Source: Chrysoperla carnea
Taxonomy: Eukaryota > Arthropoda > Insecta > Neuroptera > Chrysopidae
Assembly: GCF_905475395.1 (NCBI RefSeq)
Contig: NC_058337.1
Coordinates: 84,810,368 to 84,874,367, forward strand
Length of the DNA stretch: 64,000 nucleotides
Reading direction: 5' to 3'
Position 1 is the first letter of the stretch. Each line of letters starts with the position of its first letter. The notes beneath the pieces were generated by a model. It was given only the letters and a program-made list of their open reading frames with translations, was not told where the DNA came from and searched no databases. This document shows positions 24,977 to 36,800 of this stretch, piece by piece. The translations under genes and the position numbers were made by a program.

Positions 24977-25467
24977 AATTTTTTAAATTTAAAATTGATG
25001 ACTGAAAATTTGCTACAATTTATTGTATATAATACTTGGCACAATCATTTTCGAGTTGAGCTTTCTTTAACGAAATAAAATAAATTTGGTATAAAATTAC
25101 AAACATTGAATTTGAGTCGTTTATCCAAAGTAATTTCAAAAAGTAATTCGAAATAATGTGTTTAACATAAATAAACGCTTTTCAGGCATTTTAATTTTAT
25201 AAATAGTATAGAATATTGCACATGAACGTTAACAATAAATAACATTGATTTCTTAAACGACAATGGTTAAATTCGTTTCTCAAGCCATTAAATGGATCCG
25301 CTCATAATACGTCCGGTAAAAGTAAAATGCAGTTTGTTTGTTATCGTTGACACTTTTGGACACTATCAAGGGTCAGTTTAAAGATAAAGAATAAATCTTC
25401 AGTATGTGACTCGAATATACTCTTGCGATCGAAGTGTTATTATAATGGTAATCAGAACTTCAGACAA

Positions 25468-25975
25468 ACAAGTGAAAACAAACAATTGACTGAGTTAATT
25501 AATGAAATACCATGTATAGACATGTATAGAAAATTTGTATAGACAAGTCACAACCACATGAATGATAGTCCCATATAATACATACTATATAATTTGCGGC
25601 TAGTTTGCGCCCTCATGGGCAAAGAGTGATGTTTACGAAAAAAAGTTTCAAACAAAAGTCGTTTCTTTTTTTATGAGGAACTTGTTTTATATTTAAATTT
25701 TGACCTATATTGTTCATTTACGTTGTTCAACTCGATTTCACTTCTTACGTCCTGAGCACACTGTAAAACTTTCTGCTAGATATCTTTTTTCGTTTTTGAG
25801 TTATCGTGTTGTTAGACAGGCAGACGGACAGACAGACCACTAGGTGACAATGGACTAATCAGGTGATTTTATGAAAACCTATAAACAATTTTGTTTGTAG
25901 CAGCAATACTTTTAAGCGTTACAAACTTGTGAGTATATTTTGATATATTTCATATGTCCATGATATAAAAATAAT
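25468..25975 (+). repeat. Dispersed repeat family R1, near-full copy
   Basis: About 500 bases starting ACAAGTGAAAACAAACAATT, with GATGTTTACGAAAAAA, the CAACTCGATTTCACTTCTTA block, TTTTTGAGTTATCGTGTTG, a GACAGACGGACAG-type run and TTTAAGCGTTACAAACTTG. Copies at 30297-30860, 31063-31407 and 52264-52747 share order and orientation. Non-coding and unclassified. Confidence 0.7.
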
Positions 25976-28936
25976 GCAATGTTCGTCCTGATTTACCATG
26001 CCACACTCTATTAATAAAAACAGTTATACTTTTAGGATGTTAAATTTTACGCTTCTAAGCGTAAGCGATGATTAAATATGTTTTAAAATTTAAATATTTC
26101 CTATAAATAATTTTCCATTTTGTATTTTCAATTGCCGTGAAAACACTATGCACCAAAAACTACATTGAAATCACGCATCTAAAAATTTTCTTTTTCAAAA
26201 TACACTGGTAGATCCCAAACTGACTAAGGGACATGCATGGAAATGTACATTGTTAATATAATTCATGTTCTTCTTGATAAGTATATATAGGCCTTATTTA
26301 TTACATTGTCGCAAAATGGATTGTTAAAATGCGCATTGAATCAACTTCTGTTGAGATAAATGTCCATGATTCTGTCGTCTTAGAGTCAATAGTACATATT
26401 TTTTAACTACAGGCCTAAGCACATTTGGGATTAGACAAGTGATGAGACTGAGACATTGTATAAACTACACTATTTCTTAATATTAACCTTTGAGTTTTAT
26501 CCAGTTCCGGCTTTAGTTAAGATCACATTTAAATTCAAACGCTAAACTGCTAACCTGCACTAGTATGGCAACTGAAAAATTTCTAAAGATATTATGGTTA
26601 ATCACAAGTTTTACGCATTATTTCTCTTACATCCTTTACATATATGAAGGTATGTCGCTTTAAAATGTGTTTATTTACATTAAACACATTATTTCGAATT
26701 ATTTTATGAAAATTGCTTTCGATAAACGACTAAAATGTGATGTTGTTAATTTTATACTGAACATATTTTATTCTGTATAGTAGTGTAAGATAATAATATT
26801 GTGAAATACAAGATGTATTATTACGAACGAATATAGAGAGCGACGCTGAATAGTTTGATGTCTAGTTCTTATGTTCGTGGCATTATGAGAATTCAATGTC
26901 AAAAAGCTATAAAAAAAAAACAGAAAATTGAGTAATTTTTGAAACGTTTACTGGGTTTCGAAAGTTAGATATGTCTGAAGTAGTGTTATGTAAGAAGAAA
27001 ATACGAATACCGCCCTGATTGTTTCTTTTTGGCTAGTCTGTAATCCTTGTTCTCACAGGAAATATCTCGAATTTAAGATCATAATTAAAAATACGATTCC
27101 ACTGTTGCGGAACGAAACTTGATGAGAATATCTTTGTTCAAGTTTCACCTTTATTGCAGGAGTTCTAAAAAGCGTAACATTGTCTTTGCCTATATCTTTC
27201 TTGCGGCAACACTGTTCGTTCAAGAGCTACCTCCTTACATAGAGTAAATTCATTAACCATGAATGGTATAAAAAAATCAGGTGCGAGCTCCACAAAATCT
27301 GTTTATAGGTACGCATAACGTTTGCATTCACACTTACGAAGTTTGTTTCGAGCGAAAATTAAAAAAGAGATCACTTGTGTGCCGATGTGCACTGTCATCT
27401 AGTCTTTAGCATAATAGTTCGCCCTTGGGATTAGTCAATTTATATCGTTCGCTTATGGTGAAATAGCTCTTCGGTTTCCTCTTTTAGTTGCTTGTTCTTT
27501 TTTAAAATTTAAGAAAAAATTATAAAAATTTATCAAAAGAATACAAACTTGTTTAAGTTCCATATTTACAATGGTATTAGAAAGCAGATATTAAGAATGA
27601 AAATTTGAATTAAGAAACTAAAATTTAAATCTTTTAAAACTTGTTGTTCTTATGGACTGTTTATTTTAAAGAGCGCTAATATAGTAAATTATATAAACAT
27701 AAAGTTTATAACAGGATCTGATGAGCTAGTTCGTCCGCGAATTACACAATCGTACATGAGTCATATCAAATGCTAGAATTAGAACATTTGCAATGTTTCA
27801 CTCTGTATATCTCGAAAAACACTAATAATATTGTCTTTCTATTTATTTGCTACCAGCTAGAGAACCAAAAAAACGTATTTATTATGTACACATTACTATC
27901 TAAGGAGTCATTAGTATGCTTCGTAATTATTCTTGTCTAATTAATTTGCTTTTATTAAAATTAATGTTTTTCTTTTTTGGTTCATTGTAATTTATTAATA
28001 GTTGTTTGTATGTGGGATTCATTAATTTCACTTTTGAACTATACTCTTAATTTTTTTTTTAAATTGTCTTTATTTTGTAATAAATAAATTTTGATAAAGT
28101 ACACGTTAAAAAAGAGTATGTGTCGATATACACTGCGACCCCGGTAAGGTATGGCGTTCATATGAAAACAAGCTGTAGGCTCTGGTTTGATAATTGAGGT
28201 CCACGCAACTAACTTCCCAGCATTATAAATAGTTATAAAAATAAAAACTCCACCGACTCGAAACGTCTCGAATGAATACTATGATTCTGTTCCGAACATA
28301 TTTCCGTTAATATGCTTCGATCGACACCTCAACGAAAAAAAAAACAACCACGAACGTACATATGCGGACACAAACATACTTCTTCTCCAAATTGGTGTTA
28401 ATGCCTTGTCCTGACCATATCAAACGTAAAGGTTTCTTGAAAATTTTCGATTTCAATAATCAGACACATTACAATATTTTCCTATACTGGGAAGCTATTA
28501 ATTTTTATTAAGTTCTCTGTTCAATGAAATATATTATTATTTGATTATTGATTATTGTCATAAATAAATATTTTAATATTCATTTTTATTTTTTTATTTA
28601 GTTGAAATGTTATATTTTAAAATGAATATAACGCCTAAAATTTGTATTCATAAAAAAATTGTTTTATTATAATTATGATGATTAATTTATTTATAGTTGG
28701 CTGAAAATGTTATAAAACTAGCGGTATTTGATTTGGTACCGTGACCCAAGCACTGAGAGTACCTTGTCGTTGGTGGTTCATGCCGTCATCAATTCCTTTT
28801 GACTGCTCCGGCAAAATATAACGGAACGAATTTCATCTCAGTAAGAGCACTTCAACAGTGCTTGCAGTGTATTATCGGGACATACCCAAAATAACACATT
28901 TATTACTATTTATTTAAATATCATTAAAATATTTGT
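25976..28936. other. Gene-free AT-rich DNA
   Basis: No supportable exon, tRNA or snRNA seen on either strand. A slightly more GC-rich patch at 28735-28880 matches nothing I recognise. Confidence 0.4.
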
Positions 28937-29057
28937 ATATAGGGCGTTCAAACCAAAGCTAAGTGGCGACGAACAAGAGAGTATAGAAGTATATATATGT
29001 GCAATCATATCTACACTCTCTCTTTTTCTGTGCCACTTTGGTTTGAACGACCTATAT
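28937..29057. mobile_element. 121-base MITE with 20-base terminal inverted repeats
   Basis: Left end ATATAGGGCGTTCAAACCAA and right end, reverse-complemented, ATATAGGTCGTTCAAACCAA differ at one position. The inner parts also pair (AGTGGC, GAGAGAGTGT-like). The whole element could fold into one stem. Confidence 0.65.
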
Positions 29058-30296
29058 CCGCTATGTTACGGAAATGAAGTAGCGACACAGCGTTTCATAG
29101 TTGAATGGGAGGAAGCTTAAACCTTACGAGCCAATTGAATATATTTTTTTAATTTTAAATATCCTAACTATACCTAACTATAATAAGTTATCAATGTCAG
29201 TTATTAAAATAAGTATGTTTCAGTTGTAGAGGTCAGTTATTAATCTGTGCTGTACTATATGAGCCCTACAAGGTAATCAGAACGTGGATTTATAGAGGTA
29301 TAAAAATGAATTTATACTTATAGAAGTTTTCCATGACTTTTCCCAAAAAAAAAAACACTCGGCTTATCAATGTTTATATATTATTAAACATTCGTTTTAT
29401 AGAGTTTACAGACTATCCATAAAATACGTTCGCAAGAGAGAAGCAGAGGATATTCGTACTTACCGGTTTCGTTATGTACCAACAGAGGGTGTTTATCATC
29501 CTTATTCTACTCGCAACAAATTGGGAAACGAGAGGGGAAATTTTCGTGCTATTGAGACTCTCATGTAAAACAAAAGATATGTTTGTTAACGAAAAATTTA
29601 AATGAATAATAAAAGATATTTCTACCTCGATTATACATATAAAAATATCTTATGACATATATGAATTTATCTTCAATGTAGAAATGTCGACAAATAGACC
29701 GATAAATTGACATTTATGATTGTAATAGTAAGTCAATACTAATATAGGAGCTTCTACGACTCTCTGTTTGAGTGAACAATTCTAATGGCAATGAACTACT
29801 TTAGACAAGCACTTGAGACGTTAAGACAATAACAATGTTTTTATATATGTTGAAATTGATGTCTATTTGGCGTCTAGGTCTGTTTGATGGTCTCTTCATA
29901 CTATACTACTTACACTTACCTTTGAATCGAATATTACAACATAGAAATTTATATCGAAGTCTGTTTAATGAGTCAGTTTATTTTAACTATCCTATTCATT
30001 CATCCTATTTAATAAATCGTATTTATTCAGTAAATATAGTTTCAGATTGATTAAACGATCAATAGAATAACTCCATTTTTCATCAGGTTTGACTTAAAAT
30101 GTTTATGTTTATTATGAAAAATCATGTCATATTGTTGTCATAATAATTGATTTCGTATAAACTAAAAACTAAGCCTATACACCGATAACGATACCGATCT
30201 TCTTAATTATAGATAAGGAAAATTACTTAATTGTGTCACAATTTTCGTTAAATTCTGAAACGATCATTTTTTTTCACGTACAGTTTTTAATTTTAA
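29058..30296. other. Gene-free DNA with one long anonymous open stretch
   Basis: One + frame stays open from about 29360 to a TAA near 29566 and encodes a charged stretch (Y-V-R-K-R-E-A-E-D-I-R-T-Y-R-F-R), but no plausible start or family was recognised. The 71-residue frame at 29835-30050 also shows no recognisable motif. Confidence 0.3.
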
Positions 30297-30860
30297 ACAA
30301 GTGAAAACAAACAATTGAGTTAACTGTTGAAATACCATGTATAGACAGTATTGATTACGCAATGGCCTGTTTTTTGAAGTCATGTAAGTAAAGAAAGATG
30401 ACCACTCTTACACACAAAGAGAATGTTTCCTTTTACATAATACACAAACAAACACGTACATAATATATGTAACGTATAAATTTCAAATATTTAAAATTTC
30501 TAACTTAATTTGCGTCCTCACGGTTAAAGAGTGATGTTCACGAAAAAATGTTTCAAACGAAAGTTGTTTATTGTTTTATAAGAAACATTTTTTTATTCTT
30601 TTCTAACGGTTTACATGATGGATCCTAAGGATCCAAGACCCAATTGAACTATGTTGCTCATTTATGAACTCGCCTTTTACGAACTCACTTTTTACGAACT
30701 GAACACGCTAAATAATTGCATCTTGATATCTCTGATATCTATCAGACGGATGGACAACTAAAATTTTGTTCGTAGCATCAATATTTTTAAGCGTTACAAA
30801 CTTGGGACTAAACTTAGTATACCTTGATAGATTTCATATATACATGGTATAAATAGGATG
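30297..30860 (+). repeat. Dispersed repeat family R1, near-full copy
   Basis: Same order of blocks as the copy at 25468-25975, with GGATCCTAAGGATCCAAGAC at the conserved middle. Its last part, TATACATGGTATAAATAGGA, is tandemly repeated at about 30840-30892. Confidence 0.7.
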
Positions 30861-31062
30861 CTGCGTTAATTTATACATGGTATAAATAGGATGGAGCGTC
30901 CATAAATTACGATGCGCAAGTGCAATCATTCTAATTTTAAAGTTACAAAACTTTATGGTGATCAAATTTTCTATAAGTTAACATTTATGTTAAGAAAACG
31001 ATTTTAATTAGTTATTCATTCTATAATCAAGAAAACATTTCAATCAATTTTGAATTAGTAAA

Positions 31063-31407
31063 TAAACAATTGAAAACAAACAAATGATTGAGTTAATTGT
31101 TGAAACACCATGTATAAACAGTGTTGATTACTCTGTAACATTACACATACATACATGTCACACATATATAAGTGATATACCCATATAATACATACTATAC
31201 AATTTGCGCTCTCACGATTAAACAGTGATGTTTACGAAAAAATGTTTTGCTAAATAATTTAAACTTTTGTTCTATCTCTTGTATCTTTTGTGCTATTCGG
31301 TTTACAAGATGGGTCCTGCGGACTCGAGACCCATATGTTGCTCAGACTGACGTTACAAACTTGGGACTAAACTTAGTATACCTTGGTATATTTCATATAC
31401 ATGGTAC
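31063..31407 (+). repeat. Dispersed repeat family R1, internally deleted copy
   Basis: Begins AAACAATTGAAAACAAACAA and ends in the GGGACTAAACTTAGTATACC block; the GACGGACGG part is missing. It ends about 240 bases upstream of the TIL gene start, so it may form part of that gene's upstream region. Confidence 0.65.
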
Positions 31408-31649
31408 ATATAATAAATAAATCTTGTATACTAATTTATTTTGATAAGAATCAGCCACTATCTAAACAATTATGACTAAGTGTTGATTGTTTTTTTTATA
31501 ACAAATTTTTTTAAGCACACTTTTCAAGAAAATTTATATTATCGATTATCTCAACCTCGAAAATTAGGTGACGTTATTTCACCAGTTATTTTTATCGAAC
31601 AGGATTCATCTGTTTATTAATAGAAGAACCGAAAATTTAGGTTGTTAAA

Positions 31650-32592
31650 ATGGATGTTAAAGTTATAATGGTTGTATTTTTAATTACTTTGTTTAAGTAT
31701 TCCATAGAAGATCCGTCTTAATTTCGAAGAAATTCTCACCTCAATTATGACACGGATCCGTTAGAAGATATAGCGAACCCGTTTGGACAGCTAAATTTTC
31801 CTGGAAATAATCCAAGACCATTTCAAATTGAGAAAACAGGTTACATTATTTATTAAATTAATTTGTCAAAATTTCTATACGTTGAAGTTTATTTGAAAAT
31901 TTCTAACAACAAGCGTTTTCATTTTGAAAGGAGTGTCTCGTTCCATGACATTGAAATCTTTTATGTTATGTAAATGTCTAAAAAAATGCTTATTTATTGT
32001 TTTAAAATACAATGAAAATTGTTTTTCTTAAAATTCAGTATTCAGCAGTGAAGCATATTCTTGATTTTTGTTCCATATCTTTCGTTTAAGAAAAGTATTA
32101 GTTCTATCCCAAATAATTGTTACGGGTATTCGACACTTGACAAAATCTGTATTCTCCTGGAATTAAATTTCTTGCGTGGCAAAATTTCCAAAGTTTCCTA
32201 CATTCACAATAATTACCATGTTGTTTTTCTTTTACCTTATACTTTGGTATACCTTTTGAATAATTAAGGACACGAATCAAAAAGTAAAAATTATTCGCAT
32301 ACCTGTGGAGAATGTTAGTCGCATTTATCTATGATGCTTAGATTAATAATTTATATTTCTAGATTGTAATGAAGTTGTGTTCGAAGAAGTTCATCTGTGT
32401 GGCAACCATTGTGAAAAATATTGTGGTATGCCTTATGAATGTATGTGGGTAGTAGATTGTAAACCATTTTGTATTTGTAAAAGAGGATGGTGTCGAAATA
32501 AGGCCATATGTCAAAAAAAGAAGACGAAAAATGAATCATCTCCAGTTTTGCTGGAATTCGTTCCCCCAATTTTTTTTTTAAATAATCATTGA
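31650..32592 (+). pseudogene. Secreted TIL-domain (trypsin-inhibitor-like) protein gene with an in-frame stop
   Basis: Two exons, 31650-31839 and 32363-32592, joined in phase 1. Exon 1 starts with a signal-peptide-like M-D-V-K-V-I-M-V-V-F-L-I-T-L-F, then reads TAA at 31719-31721 (codon 24), and the same frame stays open to the donor as a linker with D-P-L-E-D-I-A-N-P-F. Exon 2 encodes a complete ten-cysteine TIL pattern, C-x10-C-x3-C-x3-C-x5-C-x5-C-x3-C-x-C-x4-C-x4-C, with the reactive-loop region between Cys5 and Cys6 (M-W-V-V-D). TIL peptides typically inhibit extracellular serine proteases by a reactive loop; the target is unknown. Everything except the one stop is intact: frame on both sides, splice sites, all cysteines, polyA signals. 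It is therefore a very recent pseudogene, a null allele, a sequencing error, or a mis-modelled first exon (the ATG-to-TAA part may not be the real 5' exon). Confidence 0.75.
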
Positions 32593-32760
32593 ATTGGAAG
32601 AAGCTGGAAATTCCTATGTTTTAAATTTTGATGAGTACTATTCGTTCCATATTAAAATATATAAGTTTCGGTGTTCTACGGAGGCATATGATGAAAATAA
32701 GTCGTTTGCCACTCAATCAATCTTTTTTATATATATTGTACAACGTTGGCTTATTAAAAC

Positions 32761-32780
32761 AATAAAATACGAAAAATAAA
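32761..32780 (+). terminator. Paired polyA signals of the TIL gene
   Basis: AATAAA occurs at 32761-32766 and again at 32775-32780, about 170 bases after the TIL stop codon. Confidence 0.5.
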
Positions 32781-32850
32781 GGGCTAATACTATACGTGTG
32801 TTGATAAAAACAGGGGAATTTTTCGAGTATAACTTGTGGCTAACATTAGT

Positions 32851-32851
<1 letters not shown>

Positions 32852-32888
<37 letters not shown>
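32852..32888. repeat. 37-base T homopolymer
   Basis: An uninterrupted T run. It may be the reverse-strand polyA tail of a retro-insertion, but no matching retroposed body was recognised next to it. The length is prone to sequencing error. Confidence 0.8.
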
Positions 32889-32893
<5 letters not shown>

Positions 32894-33404
32894 AGGTACC
32901 ATTTTTCATTCGGCTCATGTTATATACATTCTTATAAAAATTTTGTACCGGATCTCATAAAAATAAGGAAATCGATAGGCATACGAAAAGAATTCCAAGC
33001 CCATTCCCAATGATATTGAACCCCTTAGCAAAAGGTACGAGAAAATTATTTTGAAGTTCGCATGAGGTAGGCTAATTTTAAATAATTTTTCTGTGTATTA
33101 TAAATGCCAGTAGGGATGAATCTGTCTGATGAGACGAAAATAATAGAAAATATATCTACGAATGAAAGAACAAATAAAGAACGTTTCCTATCATTTTTTG
33201 TAGCTACCATAGATGATAGTATGAAGTTAAGATCGCTAAATTGATGCGTGGGTATACGAAAACAGTTGTGTTAAATTACCATAGCATTTGTAATGAGTCC
33301 TCTGCGGGGCTTGGTTTTTTTAACAATATTCTTCCATGAAAGCACTTATTTTTTTGTAATTAGCTGGAAAGCTTTTCGAAATTAGGATATTGACCAAGAT
33401 ACAG

Positions 33405-33800
33405 ATCATGGTTATCTTGGTCTTGAAAATTTTGCCTTGGTATTGGTTTTGCATTATTAGTTTTAGTCTTGATCTTGATCTTGATCATGCAAAAATATTT
33501 CTTGGTCTTGTAGAGCTGAGTCTTGGTGTTGGTCTTGCAAAAATAATCTTAGTCTTAGTCTTGGTCAACCGATTTTTGTTTCTGATCTTGTGCCAGCCAT
33601 ATTTACATTGGCTTAGATATAATAAAAAAGCACATTGAAAAGTTCTCTAGAGGATCATTGATTTTTTTTCAACTATAAGTGTGATAAAAGTCTTGTTATG
33701 AGTCTTGGTCATTTGGAAATAATTACTGATATTGTAGAGTTAGGCCTCGGCCTTACAGAGTTGGGTCTTGGTCTTAATCATAATTCATATAGATTGGTCT
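33405..33800. repeat. Degenerate CTTGGT hexamer tract
   Basis: GGTCTTG, CTTGATCTTGATCTTGATC, TAGTCTTAGTCTTGGTC and GGTCTTGCAAAAATA recur through about 400 bases, split by a unique piece at 33600-33690. The frames read leucine/glycine/valine repeats (33390-33638 and 33698-33895), which simply reflect the hexamer and are not proteins. Confidence 0.65.
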
Positions 33801-33899
33801 TGCTATTAAAAAATTTGCTAGATCATACCAAGATTTCAAGATCGAGACTAATTTTGATCGTCACTAATTTAAAACTGTTACGAATTCGGATTTAAGTTT

Positions 33900-36800
33900 T
33901 TTACCTTTGCTTTTATTCAAGCTTTTTATTTGGTTTATTTCAAAGACTAACGCCTTAGACCGTTCGAACACTGAGCCGGTTATTGAATTTCTAATATCTC
34001 AAACTAATGACGTATGCTTTTTGCTTTAAAAAAATGTGCTTATTTTGATACGCTTCTAAAAAACATAACCTTTCCGTAGTTGAGTTAAGAAGGGATATTC
34101 AAACCAATTTAAATATTTTAACGTTCCTAATTGAAAAATTTCCGAACACCAAGATGGAGATCGTCCATAATTAAGTAAAAACCATAGTATTAATATCTGT
34201 GAACCCAAAATCGAAAAAAAAATTGCCTAATGTATGAAAACCTGTATTGAGAACAATCATCTTTGGTATGCACATCGAATGTTAAAAAATACAAGCTATC
34301 TACCTGGATAAATTAGTAATACAAGACAAAAGAGTCTCTGGTGGCCAAGCCTGAATATATATCTAACCAACAAATGTCTAACAATGATTAAAAATAATTT
34401 TCGTATATAGCGTGTATATAAAACAATCATTTGTCTCAAACAGAACAAAAAATCATTCTTTATCGAAATAAAGTTGCAATTTTGACTTTTTTAAAAGCCT
34501 TAAACCTGGCGCAACCTCGCTAACAACTTTTTCAAATGAATCCGCGCATACTGCTTCATAGCGCTCTACTGTGCCACATGCCAACTGCGAAAAAATTTTC
34601 TTTATTAGTTTTGGAGAAAAAAAACACTTAAGTTTTGCCTACGTTGTTCATTTTAAATTCAAAAACATTATTTAAGTCCAAGTACGTTACAAAAATTTCA
34701 GTTCGATATAATTTTTTGTTTTTGTGTTATTCTGACGAGCAGACGAACGTACAAAGAGAAAGAAATTAGTTGAGTTATTTTGTGAACAAAACTTCAAATT
34801 ACAATTAGAAAACATATAAAATAGCCAATATAGATGTACTAAAAGGGTGAAAAATGTGAGTTTATTGGCGGAGGTATGTGACTACATAAGAACGGGAAAT
34901 TCGATTCAATTTAACCAAAATTAGTTTTTCCATCCTGCATATTTTCAAATCATATTTTGATTTTTAAGTGAACAAACTGTAAACTGAATTATAAAAATAT
35001 AAGAAACATATTTGTGTATTTTATATTATAGACTATGATTACCTGATATTTATATATTCAATGTTTATTATAATAAACGCTGTTTCTATGATTAACAGCT
35101 ACTTATTATGTTATTGTATGTTCTAAGTTGAAGTTTCAAATAGGCACTTAGTCGAACATTTTTTTATCGCTTGAATTAGTTTTAAGTGATTGTTTGTATA
35201 TAAACAACTTAAACTTGATTTTATCATTTCGAGTTAAAATGATTCAACTTATAAAATATGTACGTTTCTCCCATTTAGGTGGTATCGTTTTGGTCTAATC
35301 TCTTCAATTTCCTTAGTAACATATTTTATTGAACAAGCCCAAGTAAAATGAAATTTACTTGCGTTTGTTAGATAATTTTTACTACTTCAGAATTTTTTTT
35401 TATTAAAGACTAAAAACATTTGATGAAAATAATTATTTCTTTTAATTATGAGGCCAATGTGATGGGCTACCTGATAAATTTCAATTTTATGAACCAACGT
35501 CAATGAGAGTTTGTCATCAAATAGCCTTGTTATAGTTTAACAATCATCGTCAGTCTTCAATCAGTTTAATAGTTAAACTTTATCCTCAATCTGTGGCACT
35601 CTGTAAGTAAATACGGGATAAGTAATGGAAAAATTAGCAAGCTATTCTTATTTACGTATTATAATTCTAGATATTAGTGTAATAGACAACCGTTGCAGTT
35701 GTATGAACGACTTGTTATGAATTGAATATACGGGGTGGTTCCTTTCTTTTTTATATTAAAAAATGTTTGTACAAAAGTTGATTCATTTGAAGGGTAAAAT
35801 ACATAACGCAAATCAATTTTATTTTTAATCAGAAAGGGGTCCAAGTTAAACATAAGCCAATGTCATTATTTTAAATAGTAACCTATATTTTTTATTGAAA
35901 CGTTTTTGTACAAACTAGACTTCAAGTTTTATTTTTTTTTCCTTCTTATGTACAATTTTGAAACTTTTAGTAACAGAAACGCTAATGTTTTTAAACTTTG
36001 TTAATTTGCTATTAAGTAAGTTTGAACTCTTTGGGATAACCTTAAACAATTTGAATTCATATAGTTTTCTCGTATCAAAAAATTTAAAACTAAAAAGTAA
36101 GCAAAAAATAGATTGTATTACAACTTTCGTAATTTGTGTAAAGGAATTAGAAGTTTTCATTAAAAAATTTCATCTTCGTTTCACCTTGAACCCCTTCAAC
36201 AATAAAAAAAATTGATACGCCTAACATATTCCCCCTTTAAATGAATCAAATTTTGTACGGGGCATTTAAAAAAAACTCGAATCCTGAGGAGACAGTTCTC
36301 TGTTTAATTTAAAATGAAACATTTTTCATCGGTGGTCCGTTAATTCGACGCCCTCTTTCTTCCCTGAAGAGCGTTATATTATAGCTTTAACAAATTGTAG
36401 TATAATAAAACTGGGGCGAGAAATAAAGGATTCTCGAACTATAGCAATTTTTAACTATAGCACCCGTATATTGTGTGTTGAGGGTGGCACTAACATATTT
36501 GCTATTACTACACAGAAATAATTTATAAGCCCAAAACACCATATTTTTTGTACGGCATGCCGTTTTTGGGCAGTGAGTTTGTTTGTTTTCGTTCTAGCCT
36601 TATTGGTCAAATTACTGGTAAATGAGTAGTATAACCCACTTCAAGGAGGCAATCAAATTAATGGACACGCTATATATCGATTATTTAACATTGAAATTTG
36701 CCTTTATTTTCTATTTTTCTTTATATTTAACAATTCACCAGATATTAATGTTTTGATACCTATAAAGCCACATACATTGTAAGATAATATCAAATGCTCT

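Noticed and set aside
29360..29568. Anonymous charged open stretch
   Set aside because: No start codon, no splice partner and no recognisable family; length is compatible with chance.
33390..33895. Leucine/glycine/valine-rich frames
   Set aside because: Direct translation of the CTTGGT hexamer repeat.
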